This document shows positions 12,242-23,245 of a stretch of 64,000 nt of DNA, one piece after another. Under the pieces are notes generated by a model. The model worked only from the letters and a program-made list of their open reading frames with translations, did not search any database and was not told where the DNA came from. The translations under genes and the position numbers were made by a program. The stretch spans positions 5,893,888 through 5,957,887 of the forward strand of contig NW_006917092.1 of assembly GCF_000516985.1 (NCBI RefSeq), in the 5' to 3' direction. This stretch comes from Pestalotiopsis fici W106-1. Its lineage: Eukaryota; Ascomycota; Sordariomycetes; Amphisphaeriales; Sporocadaceae. Numbering within the stretch: the stretch's first letter is position 1; each line of letters begins with the position of its first letter.

Positions 12242-14357
12242 ATGTCTGAATTCCGGCACGTGAGATCTGGGAGTCTCAACATTCCTCCCTCCTCTGCCGG
12301 CACAATGGGGCCCATGTCGGCTGCACAAAGATTTGACGGGCCTCGAAGTCCTCCGAGTATGTGATTATTTTTTCCTTCTTTCTTCTTATGCTATATTGCA
12401 TCCATCGTATATTGGAGCCGCGGCAGGTCGGGCGCAATCAGTCGTGACCGTCCTGTTCCTTCTGTCGCACGAAGCTAGACGAGATAGATGCATCCAACAT
12501 CTAGCCCCCGATTCCTCCTCTCTTCCGATCGTTCCTTGTGCCCCCAAAAAGAAGTTCCCGTCTTACTAACATGATGCGCTTCCCTTGCAGACACTTCGCA
12601 TGTGCCCTGCAAATTCTTCCGACAGGGCGCCTGTCAGGCAGGCAATGCCTGCCCCTTTAGTCATGATCTCGGTTCCGCCGCCGAGACCGTCTGCAAATAT
12701 TTCGCAAAGGTGAGTTTGGTCTGCTGGAGGTGGGATTGGGAGCAGAGTCACGCACTGTGACTGCTTGTTGCGCGCAACCGCCGCAGATTACGTGGCGGCG
12801 AGCCTGCACCAAACATCTATTCATGTATTCATGCTGACAATTCCCTCTTCACTTCAGGGCAACTGCAAGTTTGGCCCCAAGTGTGCCAACATACACATGC
12901 TCGCCGATGGACGTCGAATCAACTATGGAAAGAATGGCATCACTATCGGTCAAAGTCCCTACCCCGGCCCCCGCGGAAACGCCGGCGCAACTTACAACAC
13001 CTCGAGCAGCGCCCTGACGAACTCATTCATGAAGGCTGATGCGAGCCAACCATACGGTACCTACGGCTACCCAATGTCCCCGAGCGACAAGCTTCATCAA
13101 CTCGATCGCCAGCCCAGCATGGAGAATGGCCTCCCCACGATCGACACGACTTACTCACACACGGGCTCGCAATATGGTTCGCCCCGCGAGGAGGATCCCA
13201 CTCGTCTTGGCTTGGGCTTGTCGCCAATCACCGCCAAGGGTCTGTCCGTGCTCGATGCCCCGCTGCCAGCTTCGTTCGACTCCAACGGCATCTCCAACGC
13301 TGCACGTTACCCCGGCGGCCCATGGCCATCTTCTGTGCCGTCCGCCTTTGGGCTCGAATCTCCGTCGCCCTCATTGATTGGTGCCAAGGACACAGGGGCT
13401 TCCGAGGCTCTCAAATCATTGCATCGGTCTGCTTTTGGCAGCAGTGACCTGGTCAACACGGTAACCGCATCATCGCCACCAACGCAACCTACGGATGAAT
13501 ACTTTGGAAGACGCCAGATGCACTCCAGCCGCTATGCTAAGCCCAAGCTGTTGAGCAGCAGTGCCCCTCGTGCCATTGTCGGCGGGATTGACCGTGACTG
13601 GGATGCCGAGTTCCCCTTCCTCGAGGAGGATTATGTGCCCGATAACCTCAAAGATCTGCTCACACCTGCCGAGAAAGCCAGACGTGGCTCTCGGGCTGCC
13701 GATGAAGATGCAAACGGTCACAGAGTTACGAACGGCATCCTGGGAATGAGCGGCACCGGTACGCCCAGCGCCGAAGTGCCTTCAAAGTTTGGAAGCCCAA
13801 TGGCGGCAAGTCCCAGTCGCTGGGGTCCTCTCTTCCAACGAGGGCAGCGAGATGACGACGACGCCAAGCGACATGCCTTGGCTACAAGTGGCGCTTTCGG
13901 TCATGTCGGCAGCCCGCTTCGCAATTCGATGCTCAACGAAGATCTCATGCGGCCGCATGGAGGAAGCAGATCGGGCAGCGTGGAGGGTCTCAGCGCTCTA
14001 ACTCAACAGCTGCAGAGGACCCGTATCGATGGCAGTGGGGGCGACTCGCCACACTTGCGCCCGACGATCGGTGGCCGACCAACGAATGGACGCACGACTG
14101 AGCGCCACGTCAGCAGCGGTTCCATCAGCTCGAGTGCGCGGTACACGACTCCTATAGGCGAGGAAGACGGCGAATTCGTCTTCAGCATGGATGAAGATGG
14201 AGACAATACTGTGCGAGCCAGGAAGCGAACCTCGGGTCTTGGCTCAGCCATGAACATTTGGGGCAACGGCAACAGCTACGCTGGTGTGGCGTCAGGTGCG
14301 GGTGCGGGCAAGAAGGACGATACTTCTCGCGTCGTGGACAGCGTTGGCGGTCGCTGA
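12242..14357 (+). CDS. CCCH zinc-finger protein (Lee1/Cps3-like), 3 exons
   Basis: Exons 12242-12356, 12591-12709 and 12858-14357 join in phase to give 577 residues. Intron 1 has donor GTATGT and branch CTAAC; intron 2 has donor GTGAGT. Two adjacent CCCH fingers lie near the N-terminus: C45-x7-C53-x5-C59-x3-H63, and C73-x7-C81-x5-C87-x3-H91. Intron 2 falls inside the second finger, after K78. The remaining ~480 residues are low-complexity, rich in Ser, Gly and Pro, as in fungal relatives of yeast Lee1 and fission-yeast Cps3. CCCH pairs of this type commonly bind RNA, so a post-transcriptional regulatory role is likely; the target is unknown. The very long upstream region and ATG-free leader suggest heavily regulated expression. 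The Lee1/Cps3 link rests on architecture only. Confidence 0.85.
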
Positions 14358-15485
14358 GCTGCACTACACGAGATCGCGGACATGCCGCCACGACGGATGA
14401 CGGCACATGGGAGCAGCTCTGAATCGCAGCAGGGCCGCTGGACGACTGGTCAGAAGACGGTTAACAAATGTGTACGAGACATGCATGATGAAGCAAACGA
14501 CCTGTTCCTAGGACAACGGCACGATTTCGTAAAAGAGAAAAAACGAAGAGGAAAAACGGTGCCTGCGTAACTCGACATAAAATATGTCCAGATTTTATTT
14601 CCATCACACCTGGCGCAATACTTGATTGGCCCGATCCTTTTGCATCTCGCATTTGCATCGGCCATGTTACAGGCACAAAAAGGCTTTTGAGACGGGTTCA
14701 TTTTGGACAAGGGATAAAGTGGACTGACTGCAAAAAAAGAATCTCATCTCACTCAAATGCCGTCAGGGCAGGCAAGAAAAATGGTTTCGCAAATACGCTG
14801 GATCGTCTGGAGGCTGGGATAAACACAGGAGTTGGTTGGCAAAACTCAAAGAGATGGCATTTTCCCTTTCGCCTTACCTGCATTTCTATGGCTGGACCTT
14901 TTGGCTCTTTGCCAACTGATACCTTACATGACCCAGTCATTTTTTTTTATTTTAAGATCTTTTCTTTCTCTTTCTAATTTCTTATCTTTTTTTTTTCTCC
15001 CAGTGCCTGGAAGATGACTCCAGGTCAGGTTGGACTTTTCAAGTCAATCCCATGCTCTTTGGAGCAAGTGAGCAAATTGGAAACATGGAGGAACATATGG
15101 GGGGCAACATGGCTGGGCGTTTAGAGACCTTTTTTTCACACCTTCTCAGAGATATTGCATACGACAAGAATAAGCATCTTGCTCATTCTTGCTATATTAC
15201 TATGTAGCGGATAATTTTGATCATTGACACATTTTGCATACAAGCCGAGTCTGATGTTTTTGGTGAAATTGGTACTGTTGAGAGATATATACTCGACTTT
15301 GCAAGATGAGTGGTGTAGGTTGACAACAGAAGAAGTTATCAAATTTCTGGTTACGGTTATAGTCTTGGCATGATAATCGGTGATTGCCTCATCATTCAAA
15401 GTTGGAGATATACAAGCTATCCGCTGATTAGTTAAACAATTTCACAAAAGTCAACACTTGCAGTTTCGGCCATCCCGCAAACTTT
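14358..15485. other. Intergenic between convergent genes
   Basis: About 1.1 kb holds the 3' regions of the CCCH gene (plus) and the asparagine synthase gene (minus). T-rich stretches occur near 14940-15000. I see no gene. Confidence 0.6.
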
Positions 15486-17950
15486 CTACAGCATGGCTCC
15501 TCTTTCCGGGCGAGCCGTAGCAATCCCAAATCTTTGACTCAGCGTTACGAGACTGGCCGCAATCAGAGATTTCCTGGTCGACGCAACACTGGCGCCATCA
15601 CCAAATCCAGTCTCCAACGACCTCTTCACCTCGGGCCAATCGAGGAAGCCAATGTTTCTGACATTCTCTTCGGTGAGCAGCTTCTTGAGCAGGTTGTGCA
15701 AGGGACCGTCCCGAGGCCACGTAATGGGCGCCGAGTACGGGTGCTTGCGGCGCAGATAGAGCTCCTCGGTGATGAAGGGTTTGGCCGCCTCGCGGAGGAT
15801 CCATTTCTCCCAAAACTGCGCGGCGGCCTGCGGCTCGTCCTTGTTCCACCAGGCGCTGTCGCCGGCCTCGGGGCCCTGGCCGAGCTCTGGCCCGTAGCGC
15901 ATCTTGAGCGACGGCGGGATCCCGCCCATGAGGTCGGCGAGCTCGTGGTCCAGAAACGGCGGCCGCCCTTCGATGCTGTGCGCCATTTCCGTCCGGTCCC
16001 CGAGCACCGTCAGGATGAAGTTGGGCAGCTGCGACTTGCTCCAGGCGTACATGGCCGTGTGGACGGGATGCCACTTGTCCATGATGCTGCGCTGCGCCGA
16101 CGGCGACCACGAGTCCACGACGCGCCGCAGCTTGTCCATGCTGTCGTACTTGGCCTGCAGCGCCGGCGTAAATATCTCCTGAGGCGCCAGCCGCGTCACC
16201 ATCGAGTACGGGTTGCGGACATTATTGAGCCGCTGCCGGAGCTCGGGGGCAATCTCGTCCGTGCTGCCGCTCCCGTTCTGGTCTGCATCTCCCGCGCTGA
16301 CCTTGCGGTAGACGCTCTCAATGTCGCGGCGGGCCTGGGCGCCGAGGCGCGCGCGCAGGGCGTCGTCTCGCTGCAGGTCCAGGTGCGGGCTGGACGGGTC
16401 GGGCTCGAGCAGGAACTCGGACACGAACCAGGGGTAGCCGGCAAAGAGCTCGTCGGCGCCCTCGCCGCTGAGTATGACCTTGAAGCCCTCGCGGCGCGGC
16501 AGCTCGGACAGGGCGTACTTGCCCACGGTGCCCAGATCCCAGCTGTGGAATTCATTGTGCCAGCAGGCGTCTGAAAAGTGCCGGGCCATTTCGGCCTCGT
16601 TCATGTCCTTGACGTGCATGTCGACGCCGAGGAAATTGGCGGTTCGTAAAGCAATGTCTAAGGCAAAAGCAAATCATCTCAGTATCTCGTCACTGACAGG
16701 TGAATTGAATGAAAGAGACCAACGTACCAGACTCGTTGAAGCCCGAATCTTTGTCAAACTGTATCGTGAAACAGGCAATCTTTTTGCTGATGTCCTGCGA
16801 TCCTATCCTTTCGCCCTTTTGTTCAATGAGGTACTTGGTGATGCCAGCGACGGTGGACGAGTCCAGACCACCAGACAGGTAGATACCCACGGGCACATCG
16901 GCTCGCAATCGTACACGTATCGACTCAATGAGCTTTTCTCGCACTGCCTGCACCATCTCCTCCACTGAACGGGTTTCAACATGTGTCTGTATTCCAGTCA
17001 GTTTACGGACATTCGCTACAGGAGAGGTCATTGTACCTTGTCACGGTACTGCAAATCCCAATATTCTTGCGTCTTGATGATACCATCCGCAGAAGCGGTG
17101 AGGTAGTGTCCTGGCCGAAGCTACTCATAAACGTTAGTTGATACAGTGAGATCAGAGGTACGCAAGCTCCTTCTTTTTTCGTTTTCTTCTTCTTTCGGCA
17201 AAACCTACTCTGTGAACATTTTTGAAAATGGTTTCACTCCCGACATAGCACGAGTTTAGGACAATGCCGTCGACATTCCACTCGGGCTTCCAGCCCAGCG
17301 GGAGGAAAGCCTTGACCTCGGCGGCAATCAAGAGCTTATCCCCGGCCACGGTCCAAAAGAGCGGCTTGACGCCAAACCGGTCACGGGCCGCCACGACCTC
17401 GCCGGAGCGGTCATCGTAAATGACAAACGCGTACTCGCCGCGCAGGTGGTCCAGAAACGCCGGCGCGCCATAGTTTTTGTACAGGGCCAGCACCAGCTCC
17501 GAGTCGCTGCGGCCGTGAAACTTGTACCCGAACTCGCGGGCGCACTGCTCCGTCAGCGCGGCGTTGTCGTAGATTTCGCCAATGACCACGGCGTGAAGGT
17601 GGCCCTCGTCGTCGTGCAGGGGCTGCTCGCCTTCTTTGGAGAGATCGACTATGGAGAGGCGGCAGTGGCCCAGACCTGTGGTGAATTATTCAATCATGAG
17701 TGGCCAAGTCTTTATTTCCCCCCTCTCCCTCCCTTATATGTAGTATATCAATCGACCATTTCGGGTTCAAAAGCTTACCGACAGTACACCCTGGGTTAAT
17801 CCACACATCTTGTGCATCTGGCCCCCGGTGTTTGATGAGATCCAATCCCTTTAGGAGATTGTCATGTAATTCTTGTCTAGAATTTGCATCATTGCTTTGA
17901 CCACCCTGAGAAGGACGTTTGAGAGTAATAGCACAACACAATCCACACAT
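15486..17950 (-). CDS. Asparagine synthase (glutamine-hydrolysing), AsnB-like, 5 exons
   Basis: Exons on the minus strand are 17950-17779, 17675-17209, 17120-17037, 16986-16728 and 16657-15486; the phases agree and give 717 residues. The protein starts Met-Cys-Gly-Leu, so Cys2 would be the amidotransferase nucleophile after Met removal, and KHRGPD follows at about 40-45. The synthetase half has the pyrophosphate-binding loop SGGLDSS at 279-285 and, in exon 5, GEGADELFAGYPWF. The C-terminus carries EGRPPFLDHELAD. The enzyme makes asparagine from aspartate, glutamine and ATP, or performs a related amide transfer. It is longer than classical eukaryotic Asn1/Asn2 (about 570-590 residues) and closer in length to large bacterial/fungal AsnB forms, so its substrate may not be free aspartate. 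No biosynthetic cluster partner is evident nearby. Confidence 0.9.
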
Positions 17951-19306
17951 GATTAGAACGTGTGAAAGAAAATCCTAGAAGAAGAACTTATTTTTCGGTC
18001 GCAAGGAGAGCATTGGGGAAAGAAGAGTCATGCGTAACTATTCTGGAGAATTCATGTTATATACAAAACACAAAACCCCCCGGAGTCTACGGGCTGTAAG
18101 CCATGACGACCACCTACAACTGTCTGTCTGAGACCATGATACCATGACAATTGCACTTATATCCGGCTGACCACATCTTTTAGAACAAGGAAGGGCTTTG
18201 GCTCACTGATCTGGGTCATACTATGGCTCTGTAAGGAGATCGTACGTGTGGGGGGAGGGGGTCAGCGTTTGCTATTTGGCGCGCCTTTCTCGGTTGCTTG
18301 TCTGGAGAGAGGGGTTTGGTACGGGCGATCTGATCACTGTGCAGAGAGGAGTAGATGATTTACGTAAGGAACTGCAACGGCGTCATGATGGTGGCATGAA
18401 GGTGGGAAGCGAAGCGAAGCGGACGGGGCGGGCGGGCCGGGTATAAGTTGTAGTGGTATGTAACAGAGGGCTTTGAGGGGATGTGGTGTTGTGGATACCA
18501 GCCAGCTCTTGGCCCGAGGCCGAGTAGTAATCCGGTGTAAGACTTGTCCGAAAATGTGCTTTGCACTCTCCGGCCGAACGTACAGGCGGCCTTGGATTGT
18601 AATCTTCTGATGTGATCTATTACTGAACAGAGTATCGAATCTGACAGGCTGTGAATAAATGCGTGAGCCGGTGCTTCGGATCTCAGATGTCTTGGACATT
18701 TGTGATGTAATATCAGATTCGAGTATTATAGTCGGCCGCTAGGGCAAGTATTCCTATAGACAACCTCAGACATTAGATAAGCCTACCCACTTATCAGAAT
18801 TGCCCTATACCTCCAGATTCGACAAGTGAAAATTGTTTTGCCGAGTTGGTAACATTCTCTGCCGAGAAAACCAAGTGTTAATGCCGAGACTCGAAAAGGA
18901 AAGACGAATAATCGGCTTGTCAGATGGTAGTGTCGATTTGACTTTGAACCCGGTACTTGGGCTCACACTTGAGCTTTTGCACTAGAAGCAACAGTCAACT
19001 TTAGTGTTTCGTAGGGCTGACGGCAGACTGGCCCTGTGATCCAGCGTCATTGTTTTCTCTTTTCTATACCCCAGACAGCTCTGGGTCTTGTGGTTGACCA
19101 TTGGCCGGTCGACGATCTCCTTGTTGCGCGGTCCACTATGGGTGCGGGTCTTTGTGAACTCCATTAGAGTATTATACAGAGCACCTAGCTGGGGCGCTAA
19201 TCAATTGGCTCCCCTCCCGAGACGAGGTTCTTTCTAAAAGTAGCACACTGCACAATGGCAATAAATGCCATGCAGAACAAAACACGGACATCTGTGATCC
19301 ATGAGG
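17951..19306. other. Intergenic: asparagine synthase promoter and 3' region of next gene
   Basis: About 1.36 kb with no convincing gene. The frames present are short and lack motifs. Confidence 0.55.
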
Positions 19307-20050
19307 TCATTGATGCTGTAGTTTCCATTTCTCCAAATCAGTCATCAACGTCTCGAGCATCTCCGCCTCTTCTTCCTGATATTGCGCAAACTTGCCATTC
19401 CCCATGTCATCGACCAAGTGGTGCATTTCCTTATAGATAGACCTCGCATCATCAAAACGGCCTTGCTTCCAAACGGCCGTCAAAATCATGCGCATGTTGC
19501 CCATGGCCGGCGGACTGCCCCGTCCAACTTGCGCGTGTGCTTCCATCCACGGTTGAACCTCCAATGCAGCGCCCTCGGCCTCGGCGTACCGGCCTTGTTG
19601 CTCGAGCAGCCGCGACATCATGTTGAGCGCCGACCAGTTCTTGTCCTGGCCGGGCCGCGGGTGCGCTAGCATTTCCTTCAAAGTCGCTTCCTCGTCGGCA
19701 ACGAGACCTAGGTTGTGCTGCATGGTCTCTTGTGCCAGCATGAACTTTTGCCATGCGTCGTAGTTGATTTCGTGGAGGAGCAAGGGGGATTTGCCGCTGC
19801 CGCCATGATGATTTGACTTTTGGCTTGCAGCTTCTCGTGCCTCTGCCAATTTCGCCTGCACGATCCTGAGTAGTAATCTGTGCTTATCGTCGGTGGAAAG
19901 AGACGCGTCGAATTGTGATGACAGTGCTTCAATCTCTGATTTCTGAAAACATTGGAGGAAATTACGGCCTGTAGTAAAGGGCAGAGAAGTCCAAAACGCG
20001 TCGTTTGGTACATCATAGTCCCATGGAAACTTGTTGGGAGGTGCTGCCAT
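19307..20050 (-). CDS. Small helical-repeat (TPR-like) protein, function unknown
   Basis: A single exon of 247 residues. The ATG (20050-20048) is the first in frame, in context GGCAGC after the start. The middle and C-terminal parts are helical with TPR-like features: LNMMSRLLEQQGRYAEAEG and AVWKQGRFDDARSIYKEM each fit a helix-turn-helix repeat. The N-terminus has PWDYDVPNDAFWTSLPF, a Trp/Phe-rich motif I do not recognise. No signal peptide or membrane segment is seen. It is likely a cytosolic scaffold-type protein; no reaction can be inferred. It is divergent from the PNGase A-like gene, with about 1 kb between the start codons. Confidence 0.7.
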   Translation of the reverse strand: MAAPPNKFPWDYDVPNDAFWTSLPFTTGRNFLQCFQKSEIEALSSQFDASLSTDDKHRLLLRIVQAKLAEAREAASQKSNHHGGSGKSPLLLHEINYDAWQKFMLAQETMQHNLGLVADEEATLKEMLAHPRPGQDKNWSALNMMSRLLEQQGRYAEAEGAALEVQPWMEAHAQVGRGSPPAMGNMRMILTAVWKQGRFDDARSIYKEMHHLVDDMGNGKFAQYQEEEAEMLETLMTDLEKWKLQHQ

Positions 20051-21057
20051 GACTACTAACTACCTCGAGTCATCCAATCTATAATCAATTAAATCGACTG
20101 ACTCAAACTGCATTTGAATATGCATCTTGAATTATTCTGGAAACTCTTGTTTCCGTTTTAGACATTAATTTTATATCTCCTTCCCCGCGTATCCAGATCA
20201 ATGGTTGCCTAACAACGTGTATGTACATAGTACTATCTCCATGCACGATCCATCTCTTGGCGATGCCTCACCCCGCTCACATACCATCGAGTGCGACCCG
20301 ACCACAGACACTTACACCAGGGCGCGACTTCAAACTCTGATAATATAATTCTTATTATCTTATCCTCCTGCCATGCATTTAACCAACCACATGGGAGATG
20401 GAGTACCTGTGCATCATGACCATGAGATGCAGGTCAAGCTTTGTCATATTGAGTCAACCAAGTCTACAGTTTATCTACACTTATCTGGTCTCCATCTGCG
20501 ATGACGACGACTATCCATGGCTTTTCTGTCAAACTAAACTCAATAATTCCACGAACAATATTCAAGGTTCCTCTCTCCCCTTTGCACAGACCAGGACCAG
20601 GACCAAGACGGGACACCCCCAGACTATAACGTTATCGCTCTCTGATCCCATTCGCCACTTTCGCAGCGATAGTCCGGGACTGCTAACGCTGGACCCGCAA
20701 CGACCCGCTGGTTAAGCGGATTTCACCTGCCTCTTTGGGATCCATTTCGTCCCATCCGGCCCCGCTCGTAGATCATCAACCACCATGATTCTCATTGATT
20801 TCCTTTCCCGCTCCCAGGTACCACTGCAACCAGACAAGCTGCCGGGTTCGGATCGAGCTCGGATTCCATTATTAGAACAAACCACAGTAATGGACATTCT
20901 GTAATAAAACTTGCTTGCATCTCTCAACCACTCTGGGGCTCCCTTGACCTTTCTCTTTCTCTTACCCCTTCTGCTCCTCACTGGCGTTCATGAGAAAGAA
21001 CAAAGTCAGCGGAGGTTCCCGGTCAACATAGCTAGGTCCAACTCTGTCGACGACGAC
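20051..21057. other. Divergent promoter region
   Basis: About 1 kb separates two divergent start codons. The reading frame of the plus-strand gene is open back to 20911, and that extension contains a hydrophobic TFLFLLPLLLL stretch, but it has no ATG in frame. An upstream exon joining here cannot be excluded. Confidence 0.5.
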
Positions 21058-23061
21058 ATGGCGTCTGCTACCGGCAATTGGCTTTCTGGCTGCTGCCCGC
21101 CAGCGCGTCACATTACTAGGCTGCTTGGGCTTCTCCTAGTCACGAGCAGCTACAACGGCATTGTCGATGGGTATCAATTGGCACAAAATAAAGATGCCCG
21201 CTTCTTGGGTGCCGGTGCGGCGGGCGCGCAAGATCCAGCAGCAGCTCCTCAGGTCAAGCAAAACCTCGTAGCACAGATCGGCCAGCTGGCATTCGACTTG
21301 GAAATGGCAGCAGAGACCAGCACGTCTTCGGCCGTGGCCGCCACGGCCACGCCTCTGCTCGAGACCTTTCAGGTGGCCGAGCCGGTTCTGCTGCAGCCGG
21401 ACAGCGGAACTGAGCTGTACACGGTCACCTTGATGGATCACCAGTTCGCCAACAGCTACGGTACCCCGTTTGTCGGCAACTATACGCCCCCCGACTTTGA
21501 CTTTGACCACGTCGTTATCAACTTTACTGTAGAGGTCAAGGGGAGACAGTACGACCGCTGGGGCTCTGTGTACCTGGACAATGTCGAAATCTTTTCAACA
21601 TCGACCGCCGAGCCCACATCGTATGGTATCAGCTGGACATGGCTCAAGGATGTGACGCCGTACCTCTCACTTTGGAAAGAACCGCAGACCCTCATCTTTG
21701 AGCTGGACAATGTTGTAACCGATGTTTACACTGGCCTGCTCAACTCGACGCTCACGGCGACCTTCTTCAAGAGCTCCGTCCAGATAGGAGGCCAAGCCCC
21801 CGCTGATCTGATTCTACCCGTCTCTGCAGGTAAGAGTCCAGTGACGGCAAGCTTTTGGACCTTTCCGGATGAGACCGCCGAGACCTCGCTGCTTTTCCCC
21901 CGCAACGTGAATCGTGCCGTCTTCTCAGCCTCTGTCAAGGCGCAGGCAAGTGATGAGTTTTGGTGGAGCAACGTGCCCGAGTCTGCCACCGAGACATTCG
22001 ATCTGACTGCCGGCGAGTATCCCGGTTACTCACCTTGGAGAGAGTTCCAAGTCCTCATTGATGGTCAACTGGCGGGTGTACACTGGCCTTACCCAGTCAT
22101 CTTCACCGGAGGAGTAGTGCCACAGCTTCACCGGCCTATCGTGGGCATTGATGCATTCGACCTACGCGACCACGAAATAGACATTAGTCCTTGGTTGCCT
22201 CTTCTCTGTGACGGTAACAATCACACTTTTAGCTTGAAATTGGTGGGGTTGGTAGATGATGGAACTTCAAGCGCCAGCTTGTCAAACACTGTCGAAAGCA
22301 GTTGGTACATTGTAGGCAAGGTGTTCCTCTGGCTCGACGACGAAGATTCAATCACTACTGGCACTATCGAAACAAGTACGAATGAGGATCCAACGATTGA
22401 GTTTGTTCAGATCATCACACAAAACGTGACAGGATATAACCAGACTCTCGACTACAAACTCGTCGTCAACCGTGATTTCTCCGTTACCTCACAGCTCAGC
22501 ACGCAAAAGGGCAACGGCACGGCCACGTGGACGCAAAGCCTGTCATACTCCAATATTGGTGGTATTTACGATTATGGATACGGTGGTATCAACGCCTTTT
22601 CGACCACCGGACTTGAAACAGCAGTAGTCCCCGGCTGGGACTATAAGACGAGCTTCGAGTATCCGCTCTACTGCAACACCACTACGACGTATTTGCCCGA
22701 GGGTAACCTGACCTTGTGGGCGGAGCTGAATCAGGGGCTGAAACTCGAGGTCCAAGGCAACACTGTTTATGCCACGGGGCTCGAGGCTTTTGAGGCTGAT
22801 GGTAAGACTTGGGCTGCCAGTGTAATAAACACGGAAAGAAACGGTACAGCAAACTACTCGCGTTATGCCGATAATACCGTCACGACTGGTATCGGACAGA
22901 CGCACCAGATCTTCTACCTGTATGGGCTGGCTGGTGATGGGGACTATTCGTCCACGGGTGATGAGCTTTACTACAGAGATGTGTCGGCTTATAATAACAG
23001 TGTGACCGCTGACTACGAAGTCGTGGCAGGTCAGGTTGTCCGTGACGAAAGCAGTACATAA
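21058..23061 (+). CDS. Peptide-N-glycosidase A-like secreted amidase (PNGase A family)
   Basis: A single exon; the first in-frame ATG at 21058 gives 667 residues. The N-terminus has a hydrophobic ITRLLGLLLV segment, a plausible signal peptide. The family fold is recognisable from a jelly-roll-like block (about residues 120-240) with QYDRWGSVYLDNVEIFSTST and LKDVTPYLS, and from a second block with EFQVLIDGQLAG, VHWPYPVIFTGG and IDISPWLPLLCDG. These are typical of plant and fungal PNGase A (peptide-N4-(N-acetyl-beta-glucosaminyl)asparagine amidase A), which removes N-glycans from glycopeptides. Many NxT/NxS sites (for example NFT, NST, NGT) fit a secreted glycoprotein. The start codon is the uncertain part, since the frame is open upstream. 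It converges with TSR3, 184 bases apart. Confidence 0.85.
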   Translation: MASATGNWLSGCCPPARHITRLLGLLLVTSSYNGIVDGYQLAQNKDARFLGAGAAGAQDPAAAPQVKQNLVAQIGQLAFDLEMAAETSTSSAVAATATPLLETFQVAEPVLLQPDSGTELYTVTLMDHQFANSYGTPFVGNYTPPDFDFDHVVINFTVEVKGRQYDRWGSVYLDNVEIFSTSTAEPTSYGISWTWLKDVTPYLSLWKEPQTLIFELDNVVTDVYTGLLNSTLTATFFKSSVQIGGQAPADLILPVSAGKSPVTASFWTFPDETAETSLLFPRNVNRAVFSASVKAQASDEFWWSNVPESATETFDLTAGEYPGYSPWREFQVLIDGQLAGVHWPYPVIFTGGVVPQLHRPIVGIDAFDLRDHEIDISPWLPLLCDGNNHTFSLKLVGLVDDGTSSASLSNTVESSWYIVGKVFLWLDDEDSITTGTIETSTNEDPTIEFVQIITQNVTGYNQTLDYKLVVNRDFSVTSQLSTQKGNGTATWTQSLSYSNIGGIYDYGYGGINAFSTTGLETAVVPGWDYKTSFEYPLYCNTTTTYLPEGNLTLWAELNQGLKLEVQGNTVYATGLEAFEADGKTWAASVINTERNGTANYSRYADNTVTTGIGQTHQIFYLYGLAGDGDYSSTGDELYYRDVSAYNNSVTADYEVVAGQVVRDESST

Positions 23062-23245
23062 GACAGTCCTAGGAAAGAAATCCCTAATGTAATAATAGCT
23101 TTTCGACGTCCTGAGTCTTTGTGCGCATCTTTTGCTCTCCAGATTCACGACCCTTGCAATATCCTCTTTCCAGCTTTCAATCTGCGGGCAAGGTTGACTC
23201 TTGTCGGTAGTCCTCCATCCTCTTGATTGTTTATACGGTCCCAAA

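Noticed and set aside
15534..16574. 346-codon plus-strand frame
   Set aside because: Exact antisense shadow of the GC-rich last exon of asparagine synthase.
20784..20903. Short plus-strand frame starting MILIDFLSRSQ upstream of the PNGase A-like gene
   Set aside because: Ends in a stop before the gene; no clear splice junction joins it in phase, so the start at 21058 was kept.
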